The notes below the pieces were generated by a model. That model saw only the letters and a program-made list of their open reading frames with translations. It ran no database searches and was not told where the DNA came from. 33,032 nt of DNA. It comes from Bryobacterales bacterium (lineage in GTDB: Bacteria; Acidobacteriota; Terriglobia; Bryobacterales; Bryobacteraceae). The stretch is taken from assembly GCA_030693045.1 (NCBI GenBank), contig JAUYBU010000195.1, positions 1 to 33,032 on the forward strand, written 5' to 3'. Shown here one piece after another: positions 11,256 through 19,930 of this stretch (the stretch's first letter is position 1; each line of letters starts with the position of its first letter). The translations under genes were made by a program, and so were the position numbers.

Positions 11256-14200
11256 TTATAACCCGGTGGTGGCCCGCCGGGTATTGTATGCGCGCCGCCA
11301 CTCCCGGCGCCGGGCGTCGTTCGGGAACCTCTCGTCCCCCCGGTACGGATAGCCGCTCATGTTGTGGAACGGCAGCGGCTCGACGCTCGCGCCGAACGCC
11401 GTATTCGCGTCCGAGTCCTTCGACCATCCGTCAACGAACAGCAGGAAGTCCCGCGTCCAGCCTTTCGCCAGCGGCGGCATCGCGCGGGCGTCGAACAGCA
11501 GCCGCAACTCGTCGCCGGAGCCCGTGATCACCATGCGGTCGTCAACCGATTCCACCAGCTCCCGCACGTCGCCGTAGCGCGTGTACAACCCCGGCGTCGG
11601 ATTCCAAATCGAGGTTGCGCTGACATGCGCGTAGTCGAAGACCTCGGGCTGGTTGCTCGCCCGATCGATCACCAGCTTCGAGAAACCGCGAAAGCGCAGG
11701 TCCGCTTGCGCCGCGCCGACCGGCGTCAGGCGCGCCGCGGGCGTCGCCGAAGATTCGATCAGGAAAATCTCATCCCAATACACGCACAAACTGGTGACAA
11801 TCCGGATCTCGCGCGACGCCGAAAGGAATTTTCCGGCCAGGTCCGCCACCATCGTCTTGGGCTTGCCCGCGGGCATTCCCAGGTCTTCGATCACCGTGCG
11901 CCAGGCGCCGCGCGCGTCCTTCACCTGCAAATACGGCAGCCTCAGCCCGCCGCCGGCTTCCTGCGAGGCGCCCAGGAAAGCGCTGCCGTCCGCCCAATCC
12001 ACCCAGCCGCCGAGCACCAGGGCGGCGCGGTTGCCGGCCGCCGCGGCGGGACCGAAGTCGAGGTCCAGATGGTGCATTTCCGCTACGCCGGCGGCGTTGC
12101 GCCGGAAGTCGTCCGGATACCGCCGGTCCTTCCTCAGGACGCGATCGAGCACATCGTGGCCGTGATGGTCGGTTGCGCGCACGGGATGAATCCGCCGCTC
12201 GGCGCCGAACAGCCGGAATTCCGGAAATGGCGGCGACTTGAACTTTTCGTTGGTGAAGATCTCGGTTCCCGACGGATGATCCAGCGCCACCAGTTGCACC
12301 TGGTCGAGATAGGAAACCTCGTGCAGTTCCTCGGTGATCCGCACTTCGAATCGCCCGTTGCGCTCGGCCAGGGCCCCGCGCGGAATCTCCACGTACTCAT
12401 CGTGGTCCAGCGCGAAGACCGCGCCGTCGCCCGAACTGGCGCCCAGCGGCGCGACGCCCAGCACGTCGGTGATGAATTGAAATTCCCTCCCGTTCCACGT
12501 GAACACCATGGGGCACGAACCGGACATCCGCGGCGCTTCCTTAGCCCGCAACACCTTCCCCGCGGCCACTCCGGTTTCGTTCTGGATCATGCCGTTCGGC
12601 CAGGTGATGCGCACCGTGTCCGCCTCGCGGTACGCTCCCAGTCCGAACAGCAGCGGAAGCCCGTCGTACGGTTTCTTCTGATACGCCGCGCCGGCCTTCA
12701 CCTCGACTTCGGCGCCTTGCGCCAGTACCCGGTTCTTCACCCCCGCGAGCGAAACCTTGAGCCACCCATTGCGAGTCGCCGTCCGATTCAGCAGCAGGTG
12801 CAGACTGCCGTCGCTCGCCACTCCCGCCAGGTCGATCTTGCCATCGTCATTGAAATCCGCCGCGACCCACACGGCCCCTTTTCTGATTCCGGGATCGGCC
12901 GCGCCGCGATTCTCAAGATCCGCGAACACCGGCGCACCGGAACCCGCGAGGGCCATCGCAGCGGTCTCGAACCTGCCCTTGCGATTCAACAGCAGTCCCG
13001 CACCGCCGGGTCCGGAGAACGCCAGGTCCATCCAACCATCGTTGTTGGCGTCGGACACGGTCAACGCGTGTGATCGCGCCGGCAAGCCATCCAATAGCGT
13101 GGCCTCGAAGCGCCCGCGCAAGTGGTCGCGATACAGCACCCCGGCGCGATCCCGGTAAGCCACCGCGACATCCATCGATTTCTCGTCGGACATCGCGCAC
13201 AGCGCCACGGCGTCTGTCGCCTCTCCGCCGGCGAACTGAAAATCCGCGCTGCGCTCGACGAATCCGTTGGTCCCCTGGTTGCGCAGCAGCGCGGAGCTCG
13301 AGCCAAACAGCAGCAGGTCCAGATCGTAGTCGTGGTCGTAGTCGATCCACACGGCTTTGCGGAAGCGCCCCGCCGGCAGACTCGCCGCCTCTTTTCGATA
13401 CCGCCCTTTCACATTCCGGTACAGCGCCGGCCCGGACTCGGCGATCACGCACAGGTCCGCCAGGCCGTCGTTATCGAAGTCGCCCGCCGCGACCGAGACT
13501 ACTGACCGAAGCTCCTCCAGCCCCGTCGTCCGAACCGGCTCCAGGCCGTTCCTGTAGATCCGCACGCCGGCCTTGGACCAGACCAGAAGGTCGGGCCTGA
13601 GATCCCCGTCGATGTCCGTCACCAGTGCGCCGGCGGTCGCCGGGTCCAGGTTGCCCTCGAGCTTTCGATCCTGGAACCGCGCCCTCGCCGGCGGTTCCTT
13701 CGAGGCGCGGGCAAGCTCGATCGGATCGTAGATCTCCGAGTAGGTGTTCCACTCCATGTCCTCGGAGTCGTCCGCTTCTTTCTGCCTGCTCTTGGCCTCC
13801 TGGAATGCGGCCAGCGCCGCCCCGGCGCGCTCCTCCCGCTCGCCCAGCCGATAGGCGTTGTAGATCTGGAAGTAGGGAGCCACCAGGATCGGATTCAAGC
13901 GGTTTGCGAGTTGAAACTGTTGCAGCGCCAGGTCCGGCTTGCCATCGAGTTGGTGCAGCAGGCCCAGGTTGTAGCGGGAAACGGCGTCGTCCGGGACCAG
14001 TTGCGCGAACCGCTCCAGTTGCCGCACGGCTTCCGGATAGCGGCCCTGCTTCTTGTACTGTATGCCCAGGTTGAACCAGGTGTGCGGAAACCTGGGATCC
14101 AATTGCTGAACCCGCTCCAGCTCCGCAATGCCTTCGCCGGCTTTCCCGGCTCTCAGCAGCGCCAGGCCATAGTTCAAGCGGTCCGGAATCGAAACCGGCG

Positions 14201-14357
14201 CGATGTCGAGCGCCTTGCGAAACTCCTCCACCGCCGCCGCCGCCCCGGTGGGGTTTTCATAGAAAGCTTTTCCGAGGTTGCGATGCCGTTGCAGCCGGTC
14301 CCGCGCGAGCTGCGCCTCGTCGGCGCCGCTCAAGATGAGCATCGCCGCCACCACCAT
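11256..14357 (-). CDS. TPR + FG-GAP/VCBS + ASPIC/UnbV protein
   Basis: N-terminal TPRs (PHTWFNLGIQYKKQGRYPEAVRQLERFAQLVPDDAVSRYNLGLLHQLDGK), VCBS repeats (GDFDNDGLADLCVIA), UnbV-like YREADTVRITWPNGMIQNETGV. Start chosen at 14357 (MVVAAMLILSGADEAQ); the ORF extends to 14414 through a repeat. Confidence 0.82.
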   Translation of the reverse strand: MVVAAMLILSGADEAQLARDRLQRHRNLGKAFYENPTGAAAAVEEFRKALDIAPVSIPDRLNYGLALLRAGKAGEGIAELERVQQLDPRFPHTWFNLGIQYKKQGRYPEAVRQLERFAQLVPDDAVSRYNLGLLHQLDGKPDLALQQFQLANRLNPILVAPYFQIYNAYRLGEREERAGAALAAFQEAKSRQKEADDSEDMEWNTYSEIYDPIELARASKEPPARARFQDRKLEGNLDPATAGALVTDIDGDLRPDLLVWSKAGVRIYRNGLEPVRTTGLEELRSVVSVAAGDFDNDGLADLCVIAESGPALYRNVKGRYRKEAASLPAGRFRKAVWIDYDHDYDLDLLLFGSSSALLRNQGTNGFVERSADFQFAGGEATDAVALCAMSDEKSMDVAVAYRDRAGVLYRDHLRGRFEATLLDGLPARSHALTVSDANNDGWMDLAFSGPGGAGLLLNRKGRFETAAMALAGSGAPVFADLENRGAADPGIRKGAVWVAADFNDDGKIDLAGVASDGSLHLLLNRTATRNGWLKVSLAGVKNRVLAQGAEVEVKAGAAYQKKPYDGLPLLFGLGAYREADTVRITWPNGMIQNETGVAAGKVLRAKEAPRMSGSCPMVFTWNGREFQFITDVLGVAPLGASSGDGAVFALDHDEYVEIPRGALAERNGRFEVRITEELHEVSYLDQVQLVALDHPSGTEIFTNEKFKSPPFPEFRLFGAERRIHPVRATDHHGHDVLDRVLRKDRRYPDDFRRNAAGVAEMHHLDLDFGPAAAAGNRAALVLGGWVDWADGSAFLGASQEAGGGLRLPYLQVKDARGAWRTVIEDLGMPAGKPKTMVADLAGKFLSASREIRIVTSLCVYWDEIFLIESSATPAARLTPVGAAQADLRFRGFSKLVIDRASNQPEVFDYAHVSATSIWNPTPGLYTRYGDVRELVESVDDRMVITGSGDELRLLFDARAMPPLAKGWTRDFLLFVDGWSKDSDANTAFGASVEPLPFHNMSGYPYRGDERFPNDARRREWRRAYNTRRATTGL

Positions 14358-14689
14358 AAAACCGGGGACGGAGTACTCTTTCCCCATTTCTTTCCAGCCA
14401 CTATGCGACTTCATGAGCGGCGCTGCGAACCTCGCCGGGCGTCCAAGCGCCTTGCGCGCGCATCCGGGAAGCCGGAAGCCAGCCCCCCCGCCGCAGCCAG
14501 CGGCGGCGACGGCAGGATGAAAATGGGGAATGAGTATTCCGAGCCAATTGCAAAATTCGCCGAACGACCGCTCCCTGACGGTCGCGGCTCAGTAACCCGT
14601 TGCGAATCAGTGGCGCGCTTCCGAGCCGCGGCCGTCAGGGAGCCGGGCGTGAATTTTGCAATTGGCTCGAGTACTCCGTCCCCGGTTTT
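14358..14689. repeat. Composite nested inverted-repeat element
   Basis: aaaaccggggacggagtactc (14358-14378) is the exact reverse complement of 14669-14689. gagccaattgcaaaattc (14541-14558) is exact to 14651-14668. ctccctgacggtcgcggctc (14571-14590) pairs 19/20 with 14623-14642. Confidence 0.85.
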
Positions 14690-14727
14690 GGACGAAGGGG
14701 GGCTTCCCCTCGACCGGCAACCTGCAT

Positions 14728-14733
14728 TATAAT
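14728..14733 (+). promoter_or_regulatory. Probable -10 box TATAAT upstream of the TPR gene
   Basis: Perfect TATAAT 28 nt before the ATG at 14761; GGAG ribosome-binding sequence at 14751-14754; no convincing -35. Confidence 0.5.
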
Positions 14734-14760
14734 ACTGGCGCTGTACTTTAGGAGCGTGTC

Positions 14761-15636
14761 ATGAGACTATCCATTCTGAGTTTTACGATTCTTCTCGTAG
14801 CCGGGCCGCTGGTCTGGGCCCAAGATCTGGAGGACATATTCGCAAACCTGCAACAAGCTGAATCAAAGAAAGACGCCGCCCAGATAAAGAAACTGGCGAC
14901 GGAAGCCCTGACGCTGGCGAACCAAGTGGTTGCGACGCCCGCTCCCGCGAGCGCCGAAGACAAGGAAAACTGGGCCGCGCGCGTCGCCCGGGCGCGAGAC
15001 ATCCAGGTGCGCGCCGAGTACGATCTGTACGCCACCGCCGCCTCGGCCCCGGCCGCCACCGCGGTGGAGCTGTTGTCCACTCTTGAGCGGCTAAGCCCGA
15101 AGAGCAAGTACCTCGACGAAGGCTATGCCCGCTATTTCCAGGCGCTGAGCCAGTCCGGGGCGTCGGCGAAGATTCCGGCCGTGGCCGAAAATGCCCTCAA
15201 GAACTTCCCCGAGAACGAGGACGCATTGCTGATGCTGGCCGACGTGGCCTTGAAGGGCAAGCAGAGCGACCGCGCCTCCGCCTACGCCGAACGTGCGATC
15301 GCCGCGATCGGCAAGCACGGCAAACCGGGCATGACGCTGGGCCAGGCCCACTGGATCGCCGGCATTGTGCACATGGAGAAATCCCAATTCTACGAGGCCA
15401 ACAAGGATCTGCGCGCGGCGCTGCCTTTCATCAAGGGCAACGAAGCGATGATGGGCGCGGCGCTGTTCCATCTTGGCGTGGCCAACTACCAGCTCGGCAA
15501 GACCTTCATGCGCAAGGCGCAGGTGGTGGAAGCCGTGAAGTTCAGCGAGGAAGCGGCCAAAATCAAGGGTCCGTTCGCCGAGCAGGCCTGGCGCAACGCG
15601 TACATCATGAAGACCGAAGGCGCGAAGATGCGATAG
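14761..15636 (+). CDS. Exported TPR-like protein of unknown function
   Basis: Signal peptide MRLSILSFTILLVAGPLVWA; helical repeats (YARYFQALSQSGASAKIPAVAENALKNFPENEDALLMLADVALKGKQSDRASAYAERAIAAI). Confidence 0.8.
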   Translation: MRLSILSFTILLVAGPLVWAQDLEDIFANLQQAESKKDAAQIKKLATEALTLANQVVATPAPASAEDKENWAARVARARDIQVRAEYDLYATAASAPAATAVELLSTLERLSPKSKYLDEGYARYFQALSQSGASAKIPAVAENALKNFPENEDALLMLADVALKGKQSDRASAYAERAIAAIGKHGKPGMTLGQAHWIAGIVHMEKSQFYEANKDLRAALPFIKGNEAMMGAALFHLGVANYQLGKTFMRKAQVVEAVKFSEEAAKIKGPFAEQAWRNAYIMKTEGAKMR

Positions 15637-15687
15637 CAGGCGATTAGGGCGCGGGAGCCGGGCTCCCGCGCCGTGCAGGTCGGGGAC

Positions 15688-17334
15688 TTACGTCAAGCGC
15701 TTGGGGCCGGCATCGCGGACCTCGTCCGGGCACCCTTCGCTGAACAGCTTGAAGTTCTCGATGAAGCGCGCCGCCAGCGCGTCGTACTTGCGCATGTACT
15801 CCTCGCGGCTCGGCCAGGTGTTGGCCGGGTCCAGGATCTCGGTCGGGACGCCCTCGCACTCGGTCGGACACTCGAAACCGAAGATCGGGTCCTTGCGGTA
15901 GGGCACGTCCCGCAGCTTGCCGCTGAGCGCGTCGTTGAGCAGGATGCGCGTGTGGCGGATCGAGATGCGCTTGCCGACGCCGAACGGCCCGCCGGTCCAG
16001 CCGGTGTTCACCAGCCAGCAGTGCACCCCGTGCTGCATGATCTTGGACTTCAGCAGTTGGGCATAAGCCAGCGGCCGCTGCACCATGAACGGCCCGCCGA
16101 AGCAAGTGGAAAACGTGATCTCGGGCTCCACGCCGAGCCCGATCTCGGTGCCGGCAATCTTGCTGGTGTAGCCGGAAATAAAGTGGTAGATGGCCTGGTC
16201 CGGCGTCAGCTTCGAAATCGGCGGCATCACACCCGAGGCGTCGCAGGTCAGGAAGATTATGTTCTCGGGATGCCCGGCAACCGCCGCCGGCAGCGCGTTG
16301 TCGATGTAGGACAGCGGATAGGCGCCGCGCGTGTTCTCGGTCACCGACTCGTCGTTCAGATCGAGCCGGTGCCAGACCGGATCCATGGTCACGTTCTCGA
16401 GGACCGTGCCGAAGCGCCGCGTGCATTCGTAAATCTGCGGCTCGGCTTCCGGCGACAGGCGGATGACCTTCGCGTAGCAGCCGTCCTCGAAGTTGAAGAT
16501 GCCGTTTTCGCTCCAGCCGTGCTCGTCGTCGCCGACCAGGCCGCGCGACGGGTCGGCCGACAGCGTGGTTTTGCCGGTGCCCGAAAGACCGAAGAACAAC
16601 GCCGTGTCGCCGCGGTCGCCGACGTTGGCCGAGCAGTGCATCGGCATCACGCCGTCGAACGGCAGCAGGAAGTTGAGCACCGTGAAAATAGTCTTCTTCA
16701 TCTCGCCGCCGTAGGCCGAGCCGCCAATGACGGCCAGGCGCTCGGCGAAGTTGGCGATGATGAAAGTCTCCGACCGGGTGCCGTCGATCATCGCCGAACC
16801 CCGAAAATTCGGCGCGCAAATGATCGTGAACTCCGGCACGTGTTTCTTGTAGCCGTCCAGCCCTTTCGGCTTCAGGAACATGTTGCGCACGAACAGGCTG
16901 TGCCAGGCCAGTTCGGTGACCACGCGGATCGGCAGGCGGTAGTCGGGGTCGCAGCCGGCGAACAGGTCCTGCACGAACACGTCGCGGCCTTGCAGGTAGC
17001 CCTGCATGCGCGTCACCAGCGCGTTGAACGACATCGGGTTGAAGGGGCGGTTGTACTCGCCCCACCAGACGTGCTCTTCGGTGGTGTTCTCGCGCACGAT
17101 GAACTTGTCGGCGGCCGCGCGCGCGGTGTGCTTGCCAGTGTTGACGATCAGCGGACCCAGGTGCGCCACGCGCGCCTCGCGGCGGAAAATCGCCTCTTCA
17201 TACAGCGCGCCAGTGGGCAAATTCCAGTAAACGCGATTGAGCCCGGTGAGGCCGTGGTTGTCCAGGCCGAAGGTAGACGACAGGCGTCCGGCCTCTTTGG
17301 TCGCGGGTGTCTCGATGTTCAGAAACCAGGTCAT
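15688..17334 (-). CDS. pckA: Phosphoenolpyruvate carboxykinase (ATP)
   Basis: FFGLSGTGKTTLSADPSRGLVGDDEHGWSENGIFNFEDGCYAKVI kinase motif and DGVMPMHCSANVG. ATG at 17334 overlaps the upstream stop; an in-frame ATG also exists at 17340. Confidence 0.96.
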   Translation of the reverse strand: MTWFLNIETPATKEAGRLSSTFGLDNHGLTGLNRVYWNLPTGALYEEAIFRREARVAHLGPLIVNTGKHTARAAADKFIVRENTTEEHVWWGEYNRPFNPMSFNALVTRMQGYLQGRDVFVQDLFAGCDPDYRLPIRVVTELAWHSLFVRNMFLKPKGLDGYKKHVPEFTIICAPNFRGSAMIDGTRSETFIIANFAERLAVIGGSAYGGEMKKTIFTVLNFLLPFDGVMPMHCSANVGDRGDTALFFGLSGTGKTTLSADPSRGLVGDDEHGWSENGIFNFEDGCYAKVIRLSPEAEPQIYECTRRFGTVLENVTMDPVWHRLDLNDESVTENTRGAYPLSYIDNALPAAVAGHPENIIFLTCDASGVMPPISKLTPDQAIYHFISGYTSKIAGTEIGLGVEPEITFSTCFGGPFMVQRPLAYAQLLKSKIMQHGVHCWLVNTGWTGGPFGVGKRISIRHTRILLNDALSGKLRDVPYRKDPIFGFECPTECEGVPTEILDPANTWPSREEYMRKYDALAARFIENFKLFSEGCPDEVRDAGPKRLT

Positions 17335-18548
17335 ACCCAATCCCTCACCAGTTTTCGGCCGCCCAGGAATAGCTCATTCGGAGAGTTCGGGTCGATCGCC
17401 CATTGAATGCGCTCTATCCCTTCGCGGATCTCCTTGATGGTTCCGCAGTAGCTCATCCGGACGCGGCCCTCCATTCCGAACTCCTTACCGGGCACAACCA
17501 CCACGCGGACCTTCTCCAGCAGCAGGCTCGCCAGCTTCTGCGAACTCTTCTCGTAGGCGCTGAAGTCGGGGAAGCAGTAGAACGTTCCCGCCGGCTTGGT
17601 CACCTGCACGCCGGGGATCGCCTGCAGCCGCGCGCACATGATGTTGCGGTTGTTTTCGAGCGTCATCCGCAGGCTTTCGATCGAGGACTGGATGCCGTTC
17701 AGCGCCCCCACCGCCGCCCACTGCGACGGCGTCGCCGGGCCCGAGGTCTCCTGCGACTGAATGTTGGTCATCGCCTTCGCCAGCTCACGGCTCGCCACCG
17801 CCCAGCCCAGCCGGAACCCGGTCATCGCGTACATCTTCGAAACGCAGTTGACCACGATCAGCTTCGACGATTCGATGTCCCGGTCGGTGAAGTCGTAGCA
17901 GTTCACCGGCGCGCGGCCGTCGAACACCAGCCGGTTATAAGTGTCGTCCATGAGCAGCCAGATGTTGCGCTTCTCGCAGATCTGGACGATCTCGGCCACA
18001 AAATCGCGCGAATACATCGCGCCGCTGGGGTTGTTCGGGCTGTTGAGGATGATGGCCTTGGTATAGGAGCCAATCGCGTCGGCGATCTCCTGGATCGTCG
18101 GCTGAAAACCGCCGTCCGCCGCGGTGACCGCAATCGGAACGCCGCCGGCGATCTTCACCATCTCCGGATAGCTCACCCAATAGGGCACCGGGAAGATGAC
18201 CTCGTCCTTCGGATCGACGATCGCGTGGAGCGCCACCATGATGGATTGCTTGGCGCCGCTGGAGGCAATGACGTTCTCCGGCGCCACCAGCCGCCCGTAG
18301 TGCTCTTCCGTGTAACGGATGATGGCCTTCTTCAGCGCGGGAATTCCGTCCGCCGGTGAATACCGGACTTCGGCGGTGTTCAATAGGGCGGTGCAATTCA
18401 GGATCGCATCGATGGGAGCTTTGCTTTTCGGCTCGCCACCGCCCAGGTGGATAACAGGCTCGCCCTTTTCTCGAAGGCGAGCCGCGGTCTCGTTCAGTTT
18501 GAGTGTCGGTGACTCGCTGATCGAGCGTGCAAGTTGACTCAGACTCAT
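17331..18548 (-). CDS. Class I/II pyridoxal-phosphate aminotransferase (aspartate aminotransferase type)
   Basis: SSGAKQSIMVALHAIVDPKDEVIFPVPYWVSYPEMVKIAGG, LNSPNNPSGAMYS, VNCVSKMYAMTGFRLGWAVAS. Start chosen at 18548 (MSLSQLARSISESPTLKLNE). Confidence 0.93.
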   Translation of the reverse strand: MSLSQLARSISESPTLKLNETAARLREKGEPVIHLGGGEPKSKAPIDAILNCTALLNTAEVRYSPADGIPALKKAIIRYTEEHYGRLVAPENVIASSGAKQSIMVALHAIVDPKDEVIFPVPYWVSYPEMVKIAGGVPIAVTAADGGFQPTIQEIADAIGSYTKAIILNSPNNPSGAMYSRDFVAEIVQICEKRNIWLLMDDTYNRLVFDGRAPVNCYDFTDRDIESSKLIVVNCVSKMYAMTGFRLGWAVASRELAKAMTNIQSQETSGPATPSQWAAVGALNGIQSSIESLRMTLENNRNIMCARLQAIPGVQVTKPAGTFYCFPDFSAYEKSSQKLASLLLEKVRVVVVPGKEFGMEGRVRMSYCGTIKEIREGIERIQWAIDPNSPNELFLGGRKLVRDWV

Positions 18549-18637
18549 AAGCGACGGCTTCCTTCCTGCTATCTTTGCCCCGCCGCGCAGTGGCCAGTAT
18601 CGATACACCTCCGCGCAATCATGGGCAATCTATTGAT

Positions 18638-18707
18638 TCTAAAAGGAAATGAGAAACGACTCGGGCAGGTAAACCGGGATTTCCCGGTCAATTCCTTTCC
18701 TTTTAGA
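18638..18707. repeat. Nested inverted repeat in the leader of the aminotransferase-pckA unit
   Basis: tctaaaaggaaa (18638-18649) and tttccttttaga (18696-18707) are exact complements; inner accggga/tcccggt hairpin at 18673-18688. Confidence 0.65.
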
Positions 18708-19038
18708 GATGATAGTACATCCCGGCCGTCAACTCAAGCCGGCCGGGAGTCGGCGATTTCGCAACACCCGGTGGCGTGAGTGGGTCGGCGTGGGATTTGC
18801 GGAGGCTTTTCGGGAGAGATTCACGCCCCGCCGATTTCCGGGGCGTTGGGAACAGGGGACGCCTGGGCGCCCGAAGACAGGCGCCGAAGCGGTGCAATCG
18901 GGTTGGGGAGGCGAGAGCCGCGCCATCGTCATCGTTCGCCCGGCAGCCGCGCGTCAACTGCGTGTGAGCGCACTGAATGCCTCGGAGGTTCCGGTTCGGG
19001 TAACGAGAAGCCGTGCTGTCACCGGAGGAATCGCGGCT

Positions 19039-19251
19039 TCAGAGATCTTCCGGCCGGAGCCCTGTATCTTTGGCGATTTTCGCCAACGCTGCCGGCCCGA
19101 TCTCCTCGCTGTCGTGGAAGCAGAACGTGAAGTTCCGCCAGCTTGGCCGTTGCAGCTTTCGGTGAGAGCCCACCTGCTTCTTCAACGTCCAGCCGATTCT
19201 GAGCAACGCAGCGTAGACCCGTCTGGCCTTCGTTCCGCTCCAGGTGCTCAC
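19039..19251 (-). CDS. hicA: HicA-family toxin
   Basis: SGTKARRVYAALLRIGWTLKKQVGSHRKLQRPSWRNFTFCFHDSEEIGPAALAKIAKDTGLRPEDL: HicA fold with GSH motif; 4-nt overlap with upstream hicB. Confidence 0.88.
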   Translation of the reverse strand: MSTWSGTKARRVYAALLRIGWTLKKQVGSHRKLQRPSWRNFTFCFHDSEEIGPAALAKIAKDTGLRPEDL

Positions 19252-19463
19252 GCGGCGAACAAGACCTTCAGCGGTTGCGGTATCTCGTCGCCGCTCTCAA
19301 TCATATCGGCGAGAACCTGAAGCGCGATTGACTTCGCCTTTCGCAGTGCCGACTCTTCCGTGTCGCCGTAGGCCATCACTCCCGGCAGTTCGGGGACGGA
19401 AGCGAGGAATCTTCCGTCTTCTTCCCGCTCGATCTCAATTTGCAGCGGCTGGATCTCGACCAT
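19248..19463 (-). CDS. hicB: HicB-family antitoxin
   Basis: IEIEREEDGRFLASVPELPGVMAYGDTEESALRKAKSIALQVLADMIESGDEIP is the classic HicB partial RNase H-like fold. Confidence 0.9.
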   Translation of the reverse strand: MVEIQPLQIEIEREEDGRFLASVPELPGVMAYGDTEESALRKAKSIALQVLADMIESGDEIPQPLKVLFAA

Positions 19464-19553
19464 GCGTCTACCGTAAGTCTACCGGATTCGAGTCGGGTCC
19501 GCACGACATCGTTCGGAGGCGGGCAGGTGATTCCAGTTCAAAGCGGACACAAT

Positions 19554-19645
19554 TCATGTCCCCCGTTCACACCCGCTGCTTTCCAATCGCCAGATCAGAT
19601 CGGCCCGTTTCATCCGACTGTCAGTTCGGCGACGCGGCGAACGCC
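19554..19645 (-). pseudogene. hicB 3' tip plus hicA 5' fragment (left relic)
   Basis: Reverse strand reads GVRRVAELTVG* overlapping (ATGA) with MKRADLIWRLESSGCERGT*, i.e. a HicB C-terminus followed by a HicA N-terminus that stops after 19 codons. Confidence 0.65.
19598..19645. repeat. 48-bp direct repeat, left copy
   Basis: gatcggcccgtttcatccgactgtcagttcggcgacgcggcgaacgcc; 47/48 identical to 22185-22232. Confidence 0.9.
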
Positions 19646-19669
19646 GTGGCGCGCGGTGCGCGGACGGGT

Positions 19670-19930
19670 TCACGCGATCTCCTCGCCGTAGGGTTTCATA
19701 CCCTTGATCGGGAACGTCTTCGGGTATTCGCCGCTGCCACACAGCTTGAAAGACCCGAAGTCCTTGTACCAGTCGCCTTCCGGAGCATGCGGTTCCGCCT
19801 TCACCCAAGCCTGCAGGCGCCGAAGGTCGGCAAGCGGAATCCGGCGCTGGTCCACGCATTCAAGGAGGTGCTGCCAAAGGCCGCGAGGAAGATCAGAGAA
19901 TCGGATCTTCGGCAATTGCGTCTCTCCCAA
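19670..19930 (-). CDS. Small conserved-looking protein of unknown function, partner of RHH gene (candidate toxin)
   Basis: KIRFSDLPRGLWQHLLECVDQRRIPLADLRRLQAWVKAEPHAPEGDWYKDFGSFKLCGSGEYPKTF; overlaps the upstream RHH gene by 38 nt. Confidence 0.6.
   Translation of the reverse strand: MGETQLPKIRFSDLPRGLWQHLLECVDQRRIPLADLRRLQAWVKAEPHAPEGDWYKDFGSFKLCGSGEYPKTFPIKGMKPYGEEIA

Noticed and set aside
11364-13073. 569-aa plus-strand ORF antisense to the TPR-UnbV gene
   Set aside because: Compositional antisense ORF with no domain pattern.
15673-17406. 577-aa plus-strand ORF antisense to pckA
   Set aside because: Antisense shadow of a strongly conserved enzyme gene.
18823-18846. Perfect 8-bp hairpin ACGCCCCG/CGGGGCGT in the intergenic region before hicA
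   Set aside because: No U-tract and a high-GC background; cannot be separated from chance or a generic structure.
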